From positions 1 to 64,000 of the forward strand of contig JAKIUW010000008.1 of the NCBI GenBank assembly GCA_021647365.1: 64,000 nt of DNA. The letters run 5' to 3'. Below, one piece after another: positions 1 to 7,917 of this stretch. The translations under genes were made by a program, and so were the position numbers. Each line of letters begins with the position of its first letter. The first letter of the stretch is position 1. This DNA is from Cocleimonas sp. (GTDB lineage Bacteria > Pseudomonadota > Gammaproteobacteria > Thiotrichales > Thiotrichaceae). Below the pieces are notes generated by a model. The model did no database searches and was not told where the DNA came from. It worked only from the letters and a program-made list of their open reading frames with translations.

Positions 1-2
1 GA

Positions 3-107
3 TTGTTACAGCTTAATTTGTTTGAGAAGCGCGACCTTATGGCACTTCTTCGAGGTGATCCACCCAATAGAAAACAACATGACTTTAATCAAATGGTGAT
101 GTTATGA
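3..107 (+). CDS. C-terminal tail of an unidentified protein, possibly a transposase
   Basis: An open frame enters from the left edge and ends at a TGA at 105-107. It gives about 34 residues (starting LLQLNLFEKRDLMALLRG). The pattern of a hydrophobic strand, then NLF, then a basic helix resembles the C-terminal tail of some IS transposases, but this is recollection of a pattern and not an alignment. It is followed by palindromic intergenic DNA, in keeping with a mobile-element border. The start lies outside the window and nothing else can be said of function. Confidence 0.4.
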   Translation: MLQLNLFEKRDLMALLRGDPPNRKQHDFNQMVML

Positions 108-133
108 AGTTAACGGGACAGTAGTGAAATAAG

Positions 134-219
134 GTAGGTCGGAAGAGCGTTAGCGTTATCCGACAGCGGAGTTAAGCAAACATGATCATGTCGGATGACG
201 CTTCGCTCTTCCGACCTAC
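134..219. repeat. Long inverted repeat (GTAGGTCGGAAGAGCG family)
   Basis: The left arm 134-165 (GTAGGTCGGAAGAGCG...) pairs with the right arm 190-219 (...CGCTCTTCCGACCTAC) around a loop of about 24 nt. It is an imperfect palindrome of about 30 bp per arm with small mismatches. It could fold as a cruciform or a transcript-end hairpin after the gene ending at 107. No T-run follows, so it is not a classic intrinsic terminator. It is distinct from the G-run repeat found throughout the window. Confidence 0.75.
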
Positions 220-270
220 GCGACTGATCCATATATTCGGGTGATGGATACATCTATTAAGGTTTTAAAA

Positions 271-322
271 GCACACCCCCCCACTTTTACAGGATGCAGC
301 CCTAGCACCCTGTAAAACTAGG
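271..322. repeat. G-run repeat, inverted pair (right arm truncated)
   Basis: A minus-oriented full copy (271-291) is followed by a plus-oriented half copy (310-322) that has GTAAAACTAGG but lacks the G-run and GTGTGC end. The arms differ in subtype (GTGG versus CTAG). It lies 50 nt upstream of the Roc-COR gene start. Together with the hairpin at 134-219 it accounts for most of the 264 bases before that gene. Confidence 0.8.
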
Positions 323-371
323 TTATACTCCTAATAATATTTATTTTCGCTCACAGATACAGGTTATCGCA

Positions 372-1802
372 TTGTCACAACACTCCATTATACCAACCCA
401 TATTAACCCGCAAACTTTTGAGGGGAGAGATGAGCTTCGTGCGTTTTTACGCGATTATTTATCTGGCGTTGATACAAAAGAGCTAAAGGTGTTTGCAACG
501 CGGGCGGCATTGAGAGGTGCTTGGCATTTAGAGCGCCTTAAAATCAACGATAGAAAAAAACTTGATCGGTTTTATTTTTTTTGGCTTAGATCGTTAATAG
601 CGGCGAGTACGGTAGTTTTTAATGAAAGAAATAATAAGGAAAGAGTAAAAAGAGCACGCGCCGACGCCGACGCCGCCGACGCCGACGCCGCCGACGCCGA
701 CGCCGCCGACGCCGACGCCGCCGATATTTTCTCTCATTTGAATCATGATTTACAGTGTATTAAAGAAGGTGATTCTCTTCTTGAAAAACCTTTATGGCTT
801 GCTAATACCGACAAAAATTTTGCACCAGCCTTAGATTCGCTAGCCCCTTTTTGGTCGGAGCATTTATTCACCCCCGCGATAGAGGGAACGCTGTTTAAAA
901 AAGAAAACCATTTGTTTTTTGATGGTTTTTTATCGCTTAATGAAAAAGTCTTTGAGCAAGAATCGGCAGAAGCCCTACGGATTTCTATTGAGGCATATAT
1001 TGAAACCAACGGTCATGTTTCTACGACACAAGTTGCCCGTTTAATTTTATTAGGCAATGGTGGGGCAGGTAAAACCAGTTTGGCAAATAAACTCTGCGAC
1101 CCTGATAAGAAACTTGCCGTTAATGAAAGCCCCACGCCGAGAATTCAGGTCCGCGACCATATTATTGAAGATGAGGATGGAAAAAAGACTGAACTGAATG
1201 TATGGGACTTTGGTGGGCAGGTGATTATGCATAGCACCCATAGCTTCTTTTTGAGTGAGCGTTCAACCTATATTATCGCCTGTAATTCACGCGCTAATGA
1301 ACAGCCAGACCCTTGGTTGCAACTGTTGGAAAGCCGTTTAACGGCTGATAAACGTATGCAACTATTGATTGTGTATACCCATTGTGATCAAAAACAATTA
1401 GCAAATAGCAATAAAGCACCTTGGCGCAGAGACAATGCCTTGCGCCGTGCTTTTCCTCATTTTGAATTGGACTTTTTCAATGTTGATTTACAACCTGAAA
1501 AAAAAGGGGATCTGCCAGGTTTTAGCGCGTTAGAAAAAATCATTCGCGAACGTGCGATAGAAGAGGGTAAAGAAACAGTCGATGACGATGTGATTGCGAT
1601 TAGGGATTTATCCAAAGAATTGGAAAGCTCCCAAACCCCGTATATTCACCATAACGATTTGCTTACTAGATTAGCGGGTAAGCTACGCGAAAATGTTAGC
1701 CAAGCGTTGAGGTTGGCAAATAGCTATGGCTATATATTTCCGCAAGCGCCAGTGAGTAGAGATGAAGAGATTGATGATGATACGTTTATTTATTTGGGTT
1801 AG
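372..1802 (+). CDS. Roc-COR family GTPase, N-terminal part (frameshifted from the following frame)
   Basis: This is the GTPase half of a Roc-COR (ROCO) type protein. A P-loop GNGGAGKTSL lies near residue 228, a G3 motif WDFGGQ near 278 and THCDQ in the G4 position near 337. No leucine-rich repeats are visible; the first 220 residues are helical and unrecognised. Residues about 95-118 are a DADAA repeat encoded by four exact 15-bp tandem units at 661-720. The start is a TTG at 372 and was chosen because it gives the longest frame; it is uncertain. The frame ends at 1802 just where the COR domain should begin, and the adjacent frame continues the homology from about 1800. One extra G in the GGG at 1796-1798 explains the break. 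Known Roc-COR proteins are signalling GTPases; a role in defence or cell-death signalling is only inference. Confidence 0.75.
   Translation: MSQHSIIPTHINPQTFEGRDELRAFLRDYLSGVDTKELKVFATRAALRGAWHLERLKINDRKKLDRFYFFWLRSLIAASTVVFNERNNKERVKRARADADAADADAADADAADADAADIFSHLNHDLQCIKEGDSLLEKPLWLANTDKNFAPALDSLAPFWSEHLFTPAIEGTLFKKENHLFFDGFLSLNEKVFEQESAEALRISIEAYIETNGHVSTTQVARLILLGNGGAGKTSLANKLCDPDKKLAVNESPTPRIQVRDHIIEDEDGKKTELNVWDFGGQVIMHSTHSFFLSERSTYIIACNSRANEQPDPWLQLLESRLTADKRMQLLIVYTHCDQKQLANSNKAPWRRDNALRRAFPHFELDFFNVDLQPEKKGDLPGFSALEKIIRERAIEEGKETVDDDVIAIRDLSKELESSQTPYIHHNDLLTRLAGKLRENVSQALRLANSYGYIFPQAPVSRDEEIDDDTFIYLG
661..720 (+). repeat. 15-bp tandem repeat, four exact copies
   Basis: The unit CCGACGCCGACGCCG is repeated four times without mismatch inside the Roc-COR gene and encodes (DADAA)n. 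It is far more GC-rich than the surrounding DNA. Because 15 is a multiple of three, copy-number change keeps the frame, so this is a candidate variable-number locus. Confidence 0.9.
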
Positions 1803-3042
1803 CCAAAAGCATTGGCTAACCTTTGGTGTGTATAGCTTGATTAATAATGATGCTGTTATTGGCAATTCAGGCTTGCTAATTGATGAGCATATCGACAAAG
1901 CCCTTTGTTTAGGAAAGCAACAACGCATTACGAAAAAAGGCGAAGTGGAGCTTGGACGAAAAACAAAAACAATGGAAGGGATTAAGTATGATGAGGCAGG
2001 CAAGGTCGTTTTAAAAATGATTTTGCTCAATTATCGTTGGGCGCTTACGCTTAACCATCGCTTAGGTGAATTATTGCTACCCTTAGCAACGAGCTTGGAT
2101 GAACCTGAGGAATTACTGGCGCTTGTTAAGGAATTTAATCGTGCAGAAAAAAGCTTGGTTAGTGAAGGTGAAAAAATAGCGGAACGATTCGGGCTTGCTG
2201 AGATAAAAGGCAGTGAGCCTAAAGAGAAAGCATTGAATGGCAAACCTCTTTATATTGAGGTGGAGCTAAACAATCAACCGGCGGACTTCTTTTTTAAGTT
2301 GGCAACCTATCTTGACTCGCATTTAACACAACCTAAGCACTTGTGGCGCACGGGCGCGATTTTAGATTTTTATGGCAATGAGGCAACCCGCGCCATTATC
2401 GAAATGCCTAATAATGTGCTGTCTATTAGGGTAATGGGTGAAAATAAAGAGAATTTTCAGCAGTTATTATTGATAAACGTGCGAGAGACTATAAATTCAT
2501 ATAAGCGTAAAACGATTAGCGCGCATTCGTTTGAGCGTGTTTGGCTTGATGATGATACGTCGCAGATGTTGAGTTCGGATATTATTGCAAACTTAACCAG
2601 TGGCACGACAATTGTTGATAAGTTAGTGAAGCAAAAACTTAAAGGAGCGGTGAATATGACAACGATTAATATTAGTGGTGATGCGAAAGGTAATTTTGGC
2701 GGAAAAAATAATCAATTTGCAGAAGGAGATATTATTCATATCACACAAGTTAATAAGCAAGGAACTGAGCTTGTAGAGCAACTAAAGCAACTAGCAGGCG
2801 CATTACCTGAAAATAAGCAAAATGAAATTAAGCAAATCAATCAAAGTATAGAGCAGATTGAAGAAGGTATTGTTGAAACAGATAATAAAAAGAAAAAGAG
2901 CCTAATGCGTAAAGGTTTGGATGGGGTTAAGGATTTGGTGGTGATTGATAAGGGGGTTGATTTATATACGGAGTATTCACCTGCTGTGATGGCTGGTGCA
3001 GCAACCTTGACAAATTTATTGGCTCAAATTCCATCGATGTAA
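1762..3042 (+). CDS. Roc-COR family protein, COR domain and C-terminal tail (second frame)
   Basis: This frame continues the preceding gene after the frameshift near 1796. The first true COR-like residues are about VSQKHWLTFGVYSLIN (from about 1797), which match the usual start of a COR domain (W-x-x-x-G-V-Y). The nominal ATG at 1762 lies in the overlap and is probably not used. The C-terminal 130 residues hold INISGDAKGNFGGKNNQFAEGD (about residues 300-321), a glycine/asparagine-rich beta segment like those preceding helical effector-associated modules, then a charged coiled coil and a hydrophobic end. If the extra G is a sequencing error, 372-3042 is one protein of about 890 residues; otherwise it is a pseudogene. 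A second copy of the G-run repeat follows 36 nt after the stop. Confidence 0.7.
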   Translation: MKRLMMIRLFIWVSQKHWLTFGVYSLINNDAVIGNSGLLIDEHIDKALCLGKQQRITKKGEVELGRKTKTMEGIKYDEAGKVVLKMILLNYRWALTLNHRLGELLLPLATSLDEPEELLALVKEFNRAEKSLVSEGEKIAERFGLAEIKGSEPKEKALNGKPLYIEVELNNQPADFFFKLATYLDSHLTQPKHLWRTGAILDFYGNEATRAIIEMPNNVLSIRVMGENKENFQQLLLINVRETINSYKRKTISAHSFERVWLDDDTSQMLSSDIIANLTSGTTIVDKLVKQKLKGAVNMTTINISGDAKGNFGGKNNQFAEGDIIHITQVNKQGTELVEQLKQLAGALPENKQNEIKQINQSIEQIEEGIVETDNKKKKSLMRKGLDGVKDLVVIDKGVDLYTEYSPAVMAGAATLTNLLAQIPSM

Positions 3043-3077
3043 GGGATTGCAATATTGTTTCTTCAATATTTATAAAA

Positions 3078-3103
3078 GCACACCCCCCCACTTTTACATG
3101 ATG
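3078..3103 (-). repeat. G-run repeat, minus-oriented arm
   Basis: A full copy of the repeat in minus orientation begins 36 nt after the stop of the Roc-COR frame. Its inverted partner is at 3287-3310; the MITE-like element at 3128-3286 now separates the two arms. Confidence 0.9.
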
Positions 3104-3127
3104 ATTGTAATATTTATAAAATATCAT

Positions 3128-3286
3128 GAGACCTCAGCATAACTCAGTGGTGAAAGAAAAATGCGATAAAATCTTTCTGATTGAGGCGTGAATTGCAGCT
3201 AATAGCGAGCTATTGGCAAGAATCACAACGAAAAGCAGGAAGATTTTAGCCATTTTTACTCGTCACCTGAGTTATGCTGAGGTCTC
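3128..3286. mobile_element. MITE-like element, 159 bp, 20-bp perfect terminal inverted repeats
   Basis: The ends GAGACCTCAGCATAACTCAG (3128-3147) and its exact reverse complement (3267-3286) bound a non-coding 159-bp unit. The 5-bp sequence ATCAT directly flanks it on both sides (3123-3127 and 3287-3291), which is what a target-site duplication looks like. The right-hand ATCAT is the first part of a G-run repeat copy, so the element appears to have inserted into that repeat. No transposase is encoded, so it would need one in trans. The transposase family is not assigned. Confidence 0.8.
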
Positions 3287-3310
3287 ATCATGTAAAAGTG
3301 GGGGGGTGTG
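3287..3310 (+). repeat. G-run repeat, plus-oriented arm
   Basis: A full copy with seven Gs. Its first five bases (ATCAT) are shared with the presumed target duplication of the MITE. The stretch 3043-3440 between genes is thus filled by the repeat pair and the MITE. The remainder (3311-3440) holds a CCGTG-rich stretch (TTCCGTGTCCTTCCGTGG at 3364-3381), with a similar TTTCCGTGGCA at 4892, and the lolD leader. Confidence 0.9.
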
Positions 3311-3440
3311 GAAGTAGTACAAGAGTCTCGGCTAGGCTAGGAAGTCTCTTTTTATGTTTTATTTCCGTGTCCTTCCGTGGTTTCCGTGGCAGAAAAGCTT
3401 TATTATCGCACTTCACTTAAAAAAGTAAAAGACGAAAACC

Positions 3441-4124
3441 ATGACCAATAAAACAATCATTTCCTGCCAAAACATCAGCAAGCGTTTTAAAGAAGGCAAG
3501 CTGGATGTTGAAGTACTTCGAGGCATTAACTTGGATATTCACGCGGGTGAGAAAATCGCCATTGTGGGTAGTTCGGGTAGTGGTAAAAGTACCTTGTTGC
3601 ATATCCTTGGGGGCTTAGACCTGCCGAGCGAAGGGAGCGTGCAAATTCTAGGGCAGGATATTGCCAAACTTTCTGATGCTGAACGTGGCTTATTGCGCAA
3701 TAAATCGCTCGGCTTTATCTATCAGTTTCATCATTTGTTGCCCGAATTTACAGCGCTTGAAAATGTGGCGATGCCGTTATTGATTGGTGGTGCATCGGTT
3801 ACTGATGCAACGGATAAAGCCAGCGAAATATTAGGAAAAGTAGGGCTGGGTGAACGCCTTAAGCATAAACCCGGTCAGTTATCAGGTGGTGAACGCCAAC
3901 GTGCCGCTATCGCCCGCGCATTGGTAACACAGCCACAAGCGGTATTGGCGGATGAGCCGACTGGTAACCTTGACCATAAAACCGCACTGCATATTTTTGA
4001 TTTAATGCAAAGCTTGAATCAAGAAATGCAAACGGCCTTTATAATCGTCACGCACGATATGCAGTTAGCTGAGAAGATGGATAAGGTGTATAACTTGATT
4101 GATGGGAATTTTGTAGCGGGTTAA
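3441..4124 (+). CDS. lolD: Lipoprotein-releasing system ATP-binding protein LolD
   Basis: This is the ATPase of the LolCDE transporter, which extracts lipoproteins from the inner membrane for delivery to LolA. Walker [11 protein letters not shown] lies near residue 42, the ABC signature [15 protein letters not shown] near 146 and Walker [12 protein letters not shown] near 168. The segment [22 protein letters not shown] is diagnostic for LolD among MacB/FtsE-like ATPases. The length (227 aa) is normal. LolC/E membrane partners are usually adjacent but are absent here: upstream is the MITE and Roc-COR region and downstream a convergent gene. Either the partners lie elsewhere or the operon was broken by the upstream insertion. 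Confidence 0.92.
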   Translation: MTNKTIISCQNISKRFKEGKLDVEVLRGINLDIHAGEKIAIVGSSGSGKSTLLHILGGLDLPSEGSVQILGQDIAKLSDAERGLLRNKSLGFIYQFHHLLPEFTALENVAMPLLIGGASVTDATDKASEILGKVGLGERLKHKPGQLSGGERQRAAIARALVTQPQAVLADEPTGNLDHKTALHIFDLMQSLNQEMQTAFIIVTHDMQLAEKMDKVYNLIDGNFVAG

Positions 4125-4131
4125 GCGTATA

Positions 4132-4176
4132 GCACACCCCCCTAGTTTTACATCATGTAAAACTAGGGGGGTGTGC
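4132..4176. repeat. G-run repeat, perfect palindromic pair
   Basis: Two copies of the CTAG subtype meet head to head with one unpaired base: 22-bp perfect arms, GCACACCCCCCTAGTTTTAC and its complement. It lies between the convergent lolD and gph genes, 8 nt after the lolD stop and 15 nt from the gph stop. A strong RNA or DNA hairpin is possible, perhaps acting as a bidirectional transcript end, though no U-run follows. Confidence 0.95.
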
Positions 4177-4190
4177 ATTGGTAATTGTTA

Positions 4191-4871
4191 CTAGCCCGCC
4201 TTAATCATATCCTTTAATTCAACAAACGAATCAATCACCGCATCAGGGTTAGATTCGTTAATATCAACGCCGTGGTTATAGCCATACGACATACAAATAA
4301 TTTCAAAACCTGCCGCGCGTGCTGCTTTAACATCAGAGGTCGAATCACCGAGCATCAGTGATTTTTTAGGATCAGCGCCTAGCTCTTTTGCACCGTGTAA
4401 TAACGGTAGTGGATCAGGTTTTTTCTTTGCTAATGTATCACCACTAATTACGATTTCAAAATCATCCCATAAACCTAAATCTTTCAAAATAGGGTGGGTG
4501 AATTCTGCATCTTTATTGGTGATACAGCCAATTTTGATGCCCAATGTTTGTAAGTAGTCCATACCTTCGCGCACACCAGGATAAAGCACACTACGCTTGG
4601 AGGTGTTTTCGGCGTATAGCGCACGGAAAATGGGCATGGCTTTTTCAAATATTTCAGGGTCATGTGCAGCATCAAGGTCATTCGCAATACCGCGCTCAAC
4701 GATGCGGATTACACCATTGCCTACCCAGTTTCTTGCTGCAGCTTCACCACGAGGCGATAAACCAACTTGCTTTAGTGTTTCATCTAAACACCATGAAAGG
4801 TCAGGGACAGAATCGACAAGTGTTCCGTCTACGTCGATCATAATGAGTTCGGGGGTGAATGTTTTAGACAT
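4191..4871 (-). CDS. gph: Phosphoglycolate phosphatase (HAD family)
   Basis: It hydrolyses 2-phosphoglycolate, salvaging the product of oxygenase side reactions or of DNA 3'-end repair. HAD motif I is DVDGTLVDS with the nucleophile Asp, motif II ITN, the motif III Lys lies in KKKPDPLPL and motif IV is MLGDSTSDV. I chose the ATG at 4871 (MSKTFTPELIMIDVDGT) because AAGGT precedes it at good spacing; the frame is open to an ATG at 4904 that would add 11 basic residues and overlaps CCGTGG-rich DNA. It sits just downstream of rpe on the same strand, the common gammaproteobacterial rpe-gph pair, here not followed by trp genes. Confidence 0.9.
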   Translation of the reverse strand: MSKTFTPELIMIDVDGTLVDSVPDLSWCLDETLKQVGLSPRGEAAARNWVGNGVIRIVERGIANDLDAAHDPEIFEKAMPIFRALYAENTSKRSVLYPGVREGMDYLQTLGIKIGCITNKDAEFTHPILKDLGLWDDFEIVISGDTLAKKKPDPLPLLHGAKELGADPKKSLMLGDSTSDVKAARAAGFEIICMSYGYNHGVDINESNPDAVIDSFVELKDMIKAG

Positions 4872-4918
4872 TTTTAAGACCTTAAAGATTTTTTTCCGTG
4901 GCAAAAATTGTTTTGTTG

Positions 4919-5617
4919 TTAGACGTTAGCTTTAGCTAACTCAGAACGGAATTCGGTGATGATTGAATCGTAGTGATTCTCATCGCTTTCGTTTCTTGCA
5001 CCAAAGATAGCAGAACCTGCTACAAACATATCTGCACCGGCTTCTTTGATTTCTTTAATGTTATTAGCTTTAACACCGCCATCAACTTCTAGGCGAATAT
5101 CAAAACCAGAATCATCAATCATTTTACGCACTTGCTTTAGCTTAGTAAGCGTTGAAGGGATAAAGCTTTGACCACCAAAACCAGGGTTAACGGACATCAA
5201 CATAATCAAATCAACCTTATCCATTACATACTCAAGTTCATTTAAAGAGGTAGCAGGGTTAAATACAAGACCAGATTTACAACCCAGATCACGTGTTAAC
5301 TGAAGTGAACGGTCAACGTGCTTAGAAGCCTCAGGATGGAACGTAACGTAACTTGCGCCAGCCTTTGCAAAATCAGTTATAAGTTGATCAACGGGTTGTA
5401 CCATAAGGTGAACGTCAATCTCAGCGGTAACGCCATGCTTACGAAGCGCATCACAAACGAGGGGGCCAATCGTTAGGTTTGGCACATAGTGATTATCCAT
5501 CACATCAAAATGCACCACATCAGCACCTGACTTAAGAACATTATCAACTTCTTGACCAAGACTTGCGAAATCAGCAGAAAGAATAGAAGGGGAAATAAAA
5601 TCAGGTAGACGTGCCAT
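4919..5617 (-). CDS. rpe: Ribulose-phosphate 3-epimerase
   Basis: It interconverts ribulose 5-phosphate and xylulose 5-phosphate in the pentose phosphate or Calvin pathway. A TIM-barrel protein of 232 aa with the family motifs SPSILSADF at the N-terminus, [17 protein letters not shown] (catalytic Asp and metal His), the metal-binding [16 protein letters not shown] and LEVDGGV with the second catalytic Asp. An AAGGAA ribosome-binding site lies 8 nt before the ATG. The 47-nt gap to gph supports co-transcription. Confidence 0.96.
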   Translation of the reverse strand: MARLPDFISPSILSADFASLGQEVDNVLKSGADVVHFDVMDNHYVPNLTIGPLVCDALRKHGVTAEIDVHLMVQPVDQLITDFAKAGASYVTFHPEASKHVDRSLQLTRDLGCKSGLVFNPATSLNELEYVMDKVDLIMLMSVNPGFGGQSFIPSTLTKLKQVRKMIDDSGFDIRLEVDGGVKANNIKEIKEAGADMFVAGSAIFGARNESDENHYDSIITEFRSELAKANV

Positions 5618-5730
5618 AGTGAGTTCCTTAAATGTTTTGTTGAAACGTGTAAAAAGAAGCGACTTTACAGGATTTTATTGTGACTGGATAGTTACCTTTT
5701 GGGATACAAAATCTGTAAAATGTTGATTAT

Positions 5731-6687
5731 ATGGTATTGACTATTCAAGAAATTCATACGCAAATCACCAGTAAAGCGGGTGTTTCATTATCCGTGGCAC
5801 GAGCGGATTTAATTCATCCGCTCGTCAGTGGAAATAAAATATACAAACTACTGCCGAATATTAAATATGCGAAAGCTAATGGGTATAACGAATTACTCAG
5901 CTTTGGTGGAGCATTCTCAAATCATATTCACGCGCTTGCACATATGGCGAACCAACATAGTTTAAAAAGCATAGGCATTATTCGGGGCGAAAAAGAATAT
6001 GCTACAAATCCAACTTTGCAAGATGCTCGTAAAGCAGGGATGCACTTAGAATTTGTCACACGCGAAAATTATCAACGTAGAAATGAAGTAGATTATTTAG
6101 CAGAGCTACAACAGCGCTATCCAAAGGCACTGATCGTGCCAGAAGGTGGCAGTAGCCAACAAGCAATAACAGGATGCGCTCAGCTTGCTCAACACATTAA
6201 CAACGATGAGGCGCAAGCTTTTGATACTTTAACGGTAGCCTGTGGAACAGGTGCGACTTTGGCGGGGCTAGTCTGCGGAGCGCCTCAGCAACAATCACTC
6301 ATTGGCTACGCCGTTTTGCGTGATGAAAGTTTGGTAGGACGTGTTGAAGATTTTATCAATAATGAAAAAGGCACGATATTTTCAAGCTACACAATCGAAG
6401 CCGCTGACTTTGGTGGTTATGCAAAGTTTGATAAACCACTGTTAGATTTTATACTAGAATGGTTAGAACAAACAGGCATCCTGCTAGACCCTATTTATAC
6501 CAGCAAAATGTGCATGCGATTGATGCAACAAATTGAGGCAGGTGAATTTGAAGCTGGTACATCTATTTGTATGATTCACAGCGGTGGCTTGCAAGGCTGG
6601 CGTGGAATGAAAAATCGTGTGATAAAACTTGCGGGTGATAATCCGTGGGAGAAAATAGAAACGGTATTACAAGCATCCATCATGTAA
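5731..6687 (+). CDS. PLP-dependent D-cysteine desulfhydrase / ACC deaminase family protein
   Basis: A fold-type II pyridoxal phosphate enzyme of 318 aa. The PLP lysine is in SGNKIYKL (residues about 33-40), followed by the family motif SFGGAFSNHIHALA, and the phosphate-binding glycines are in CGTGATLAG. These fit the D-cysteine desulfhydrase / 1-aminocyclopropane-1-carboxylate deaminase family; the substrate cannot be read from sequence. The last residues SIM and the TAA stop are formed by a G-run repeat (ATCATGTAA), so the natural C-terminus appears to have been replaced or trimmed by repeat insertion. It is divergent from rpe. Confidence 0.85.
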   Translation: MVLTIQEIHTQITSKAGVSLSVARADLIHPLVSGNKIYKLLPNIKYAKANGYNELLSFGGAFSNHIHALAHMANQHSLKSIGIIRGEKEYATNPTLQDARKAGMHLEFVTRENYQRRNEVDYLAELQQRYPKALIVPEGGSSQQAITGCAQLAQHINNDEAQAFDTLTVACGTGATLAGLVCGAPQQQSLIGYAVLRDESLVGRVEDFINNEKGTIFSSYTIEAADFGGYAKFDKPLLDFILEWLEQTGILLDPIYTSKMCMRLMQQIEAGEFEAGTSICMIHSGGLQGWRGMKNRVIKLAGDNPWEKIETVLQASIM

Positions 6688-6725
6688 AAGTAGGGGGGTG
6701 TACTTCGACAAGCTCTGTAGAACTG
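6679..6725 (+). repeat. G-run repeat with TTCGACA flank
   Basis: The core is 6679-6702 (GTAAAAGTAGGGGGGTGTAC) and includes the stop codon of the upstream gene. It continues into TTCGACAAGCTCTGTAGAACTGCTT, a variant of the TTCGACAGGCTCAG... flank seen at four other copies. Confidence 0.9.
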
Positions 6726-6741
6726 CTTTATACTTCTTTCT

Positions 6742-7785
6742 ATGACAGATATTAGTAAAGGCTTCCAAAAAGCTAACCCCAATAGTACGCTCACTGGCAC
6801 AATTCGTTCTACTTCAGAAGACTTCCAAGTTGATGAAATTCAGCAATTCACGCCATCAGGCAAGGGTGAACACGTTTGGTTGCACATTAAAAAAACAGGC
6901 GAGAATACTGATTGGGTGGGTGGTTTATTGGCTAAGATTGCGGATGTGCCACGCAAAGATGTGAGCTACGCAGGCATGAAAGATCGCCATGCGGTCACTA
7001 CGCAATGGTTTAGCGTGCAAATGCCGGGGCGTGAAGCGCCTGATTGGAAGGTGCAATTGTCAGATTCTATTGTTGTGTTGGATGAGCAACGCCATGATCG
7101 AAAACTCAAACGTGGCGCACTAAAAGGCAATGCATTTAAATTGGTTATTCGTGATTTTCAGGGCGGCGGAAGTAATAAAGAAAACGAAGAAGAACTCAAG
7201 GCATCGATCGCTCGTATTGTTGAGCAGGGTATTCCTAATTATTTTGGTGAGCAACGCTTTGGTCATGATGGTTTGAATATTCGCAAAGCGCAGCAATGGT
7301 TTAAAGGAGAACTTAAAGTAAAAAGTCGCCCTAAGCGTAGTATTTATTTATCGGCGGCACGTTCATGGGTTTTTAACCATATTCTTTCTGAACGTATTAA
7401 AGATGACACGTGGAATAAAGCCGTGCAAGGCGATGTGTTTATGTTGGATGGCTCAAATTCGTGTTTTAGTGAGGATGTTGATGATGAGATTATCCAGCGA
7501 CTTCAAAATCAAGAACTCCGTATAACAGGTGCGCTTTGGGGGCGAGGCGAGCTTGGCTCTCAAAATGAAATCGCCGAACTTGAAAACAAAATCGCTAGCG
7601 AGTTTAAAACACTCTGCGAAGGTTTAGAAAAGCACGGCTTAAAACAAGAACGCAAAGCATTGCGCCTGAGCGTGAAAGATTTGGATTATTCTTTTATTGA
7701 TAAAGGTGTACTCTGCTTAACATTTTCATTACCAGCGGGCGCTTATGCCACGTCAGTATTGAGCGAGATAGGGAGCTTTAGATAA
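6742..7785 (+). CDS. truD: tRNA pseudouridine(13) synthase
   Basis: TruD makes pseudouridine 13 in tRNA-Glu. The catalytic motif GMKDRHAVTTQWFSV (Asp near residue 79) and NYFGEQRFGHDGLN are characteristic, and the 347-aa length is normal. The GALWGRGE and LPAGAYATSVLSEI segments near the C-terminus also match the family. The usual neighbours ispF and surE are absent. The gene is framed by G-run repeats on both sides, with starts 40 nt after one and a stop 16 nt before the next. Confidence 0.95.
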   Translation: MTDISKGFQKANPNSTLTGTIRSTSEDFQVDEIQQFTPSGKGEHVWLHIKKTGENTDWVGGLLAKIADVPRKDVSYAGMKDRHAVTTQWFSVQMPGREAPDWKVQLSDSIVVLDEQRHDRKLKRGALKGNAFKLVIRDFQGGGSNKENEEELKASIARIVEQGIPNYFGEQRFGHDGLNIRKAQQWFKGELKVKSRPKRSIYLSAARSWVFNHILSERIKDDTWNKAVQGDVFMLDGSNSCFSEDVDDEIIQRLQNQELRITGALWGRGELGSQNEIAELENKIASEFKTLCEGLEKHGLKQERKALRLSVKDLDYSFIDKGVLCLTFSLPAGAYATSVLSEIGSFR

Positions 7786-7800
7786 GTATATTGAAACAAA

Positions 7801-7825
7801 CATTATGTAAAACTAGGGGGGTGTG
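7801..7825 (+). repeat. G-run repeat, CTAG subtype
   Basis: A solitary plus copy, 16 nt after the truD stop, ending GTGTGAATTC instead of GTGTGC. No inverted partner and no T-run. Confidence 0.9.
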
Positions 7826-7917
7826 AATTCTAGTTTATCAGCAATGATTAATCTAAAAACTTGATATTAAGAACAATCACACCTATATTAGTATAATCTA
7901 ATTTACTTTTAAGTCTT

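Noticed and set aside
134..219. tRNA or small RNA gene in the first hairpin
   Set aside because: The fold is one long stem with a simple loop; no cloverleaf, CCA end or promoter is visible.
271..290. Intramolecular G-quadruplex from the G-run
   Set aside because: Each copy has a single G-run and one is not enough for a four-tract intramolecular quadruplex; intermolecular forms cannot be judged from sequence.
1796..1803. Programmed frameshift in the Roc-COR gene
   Set aside because: TTGGGTT is not a typical slippery heptamer and no stimulatory stem or SD-like element is evident; an extra G in a short run is simpler.
1683..2030. 115-aa minus-strand frame near the frameshift
   Set aside because: It is opposite to the COR domain sequence, which is clearly coding.
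4132..4176. Simple Rho-independent terminators as the explanation of the palindromic pairs
   Set aside because: The stems are strong but no U-run follows, single copies cannot fold, and several copies lie inside coding sequence or upstream of starts. Real terminators (36583, 45976) exist besides them.
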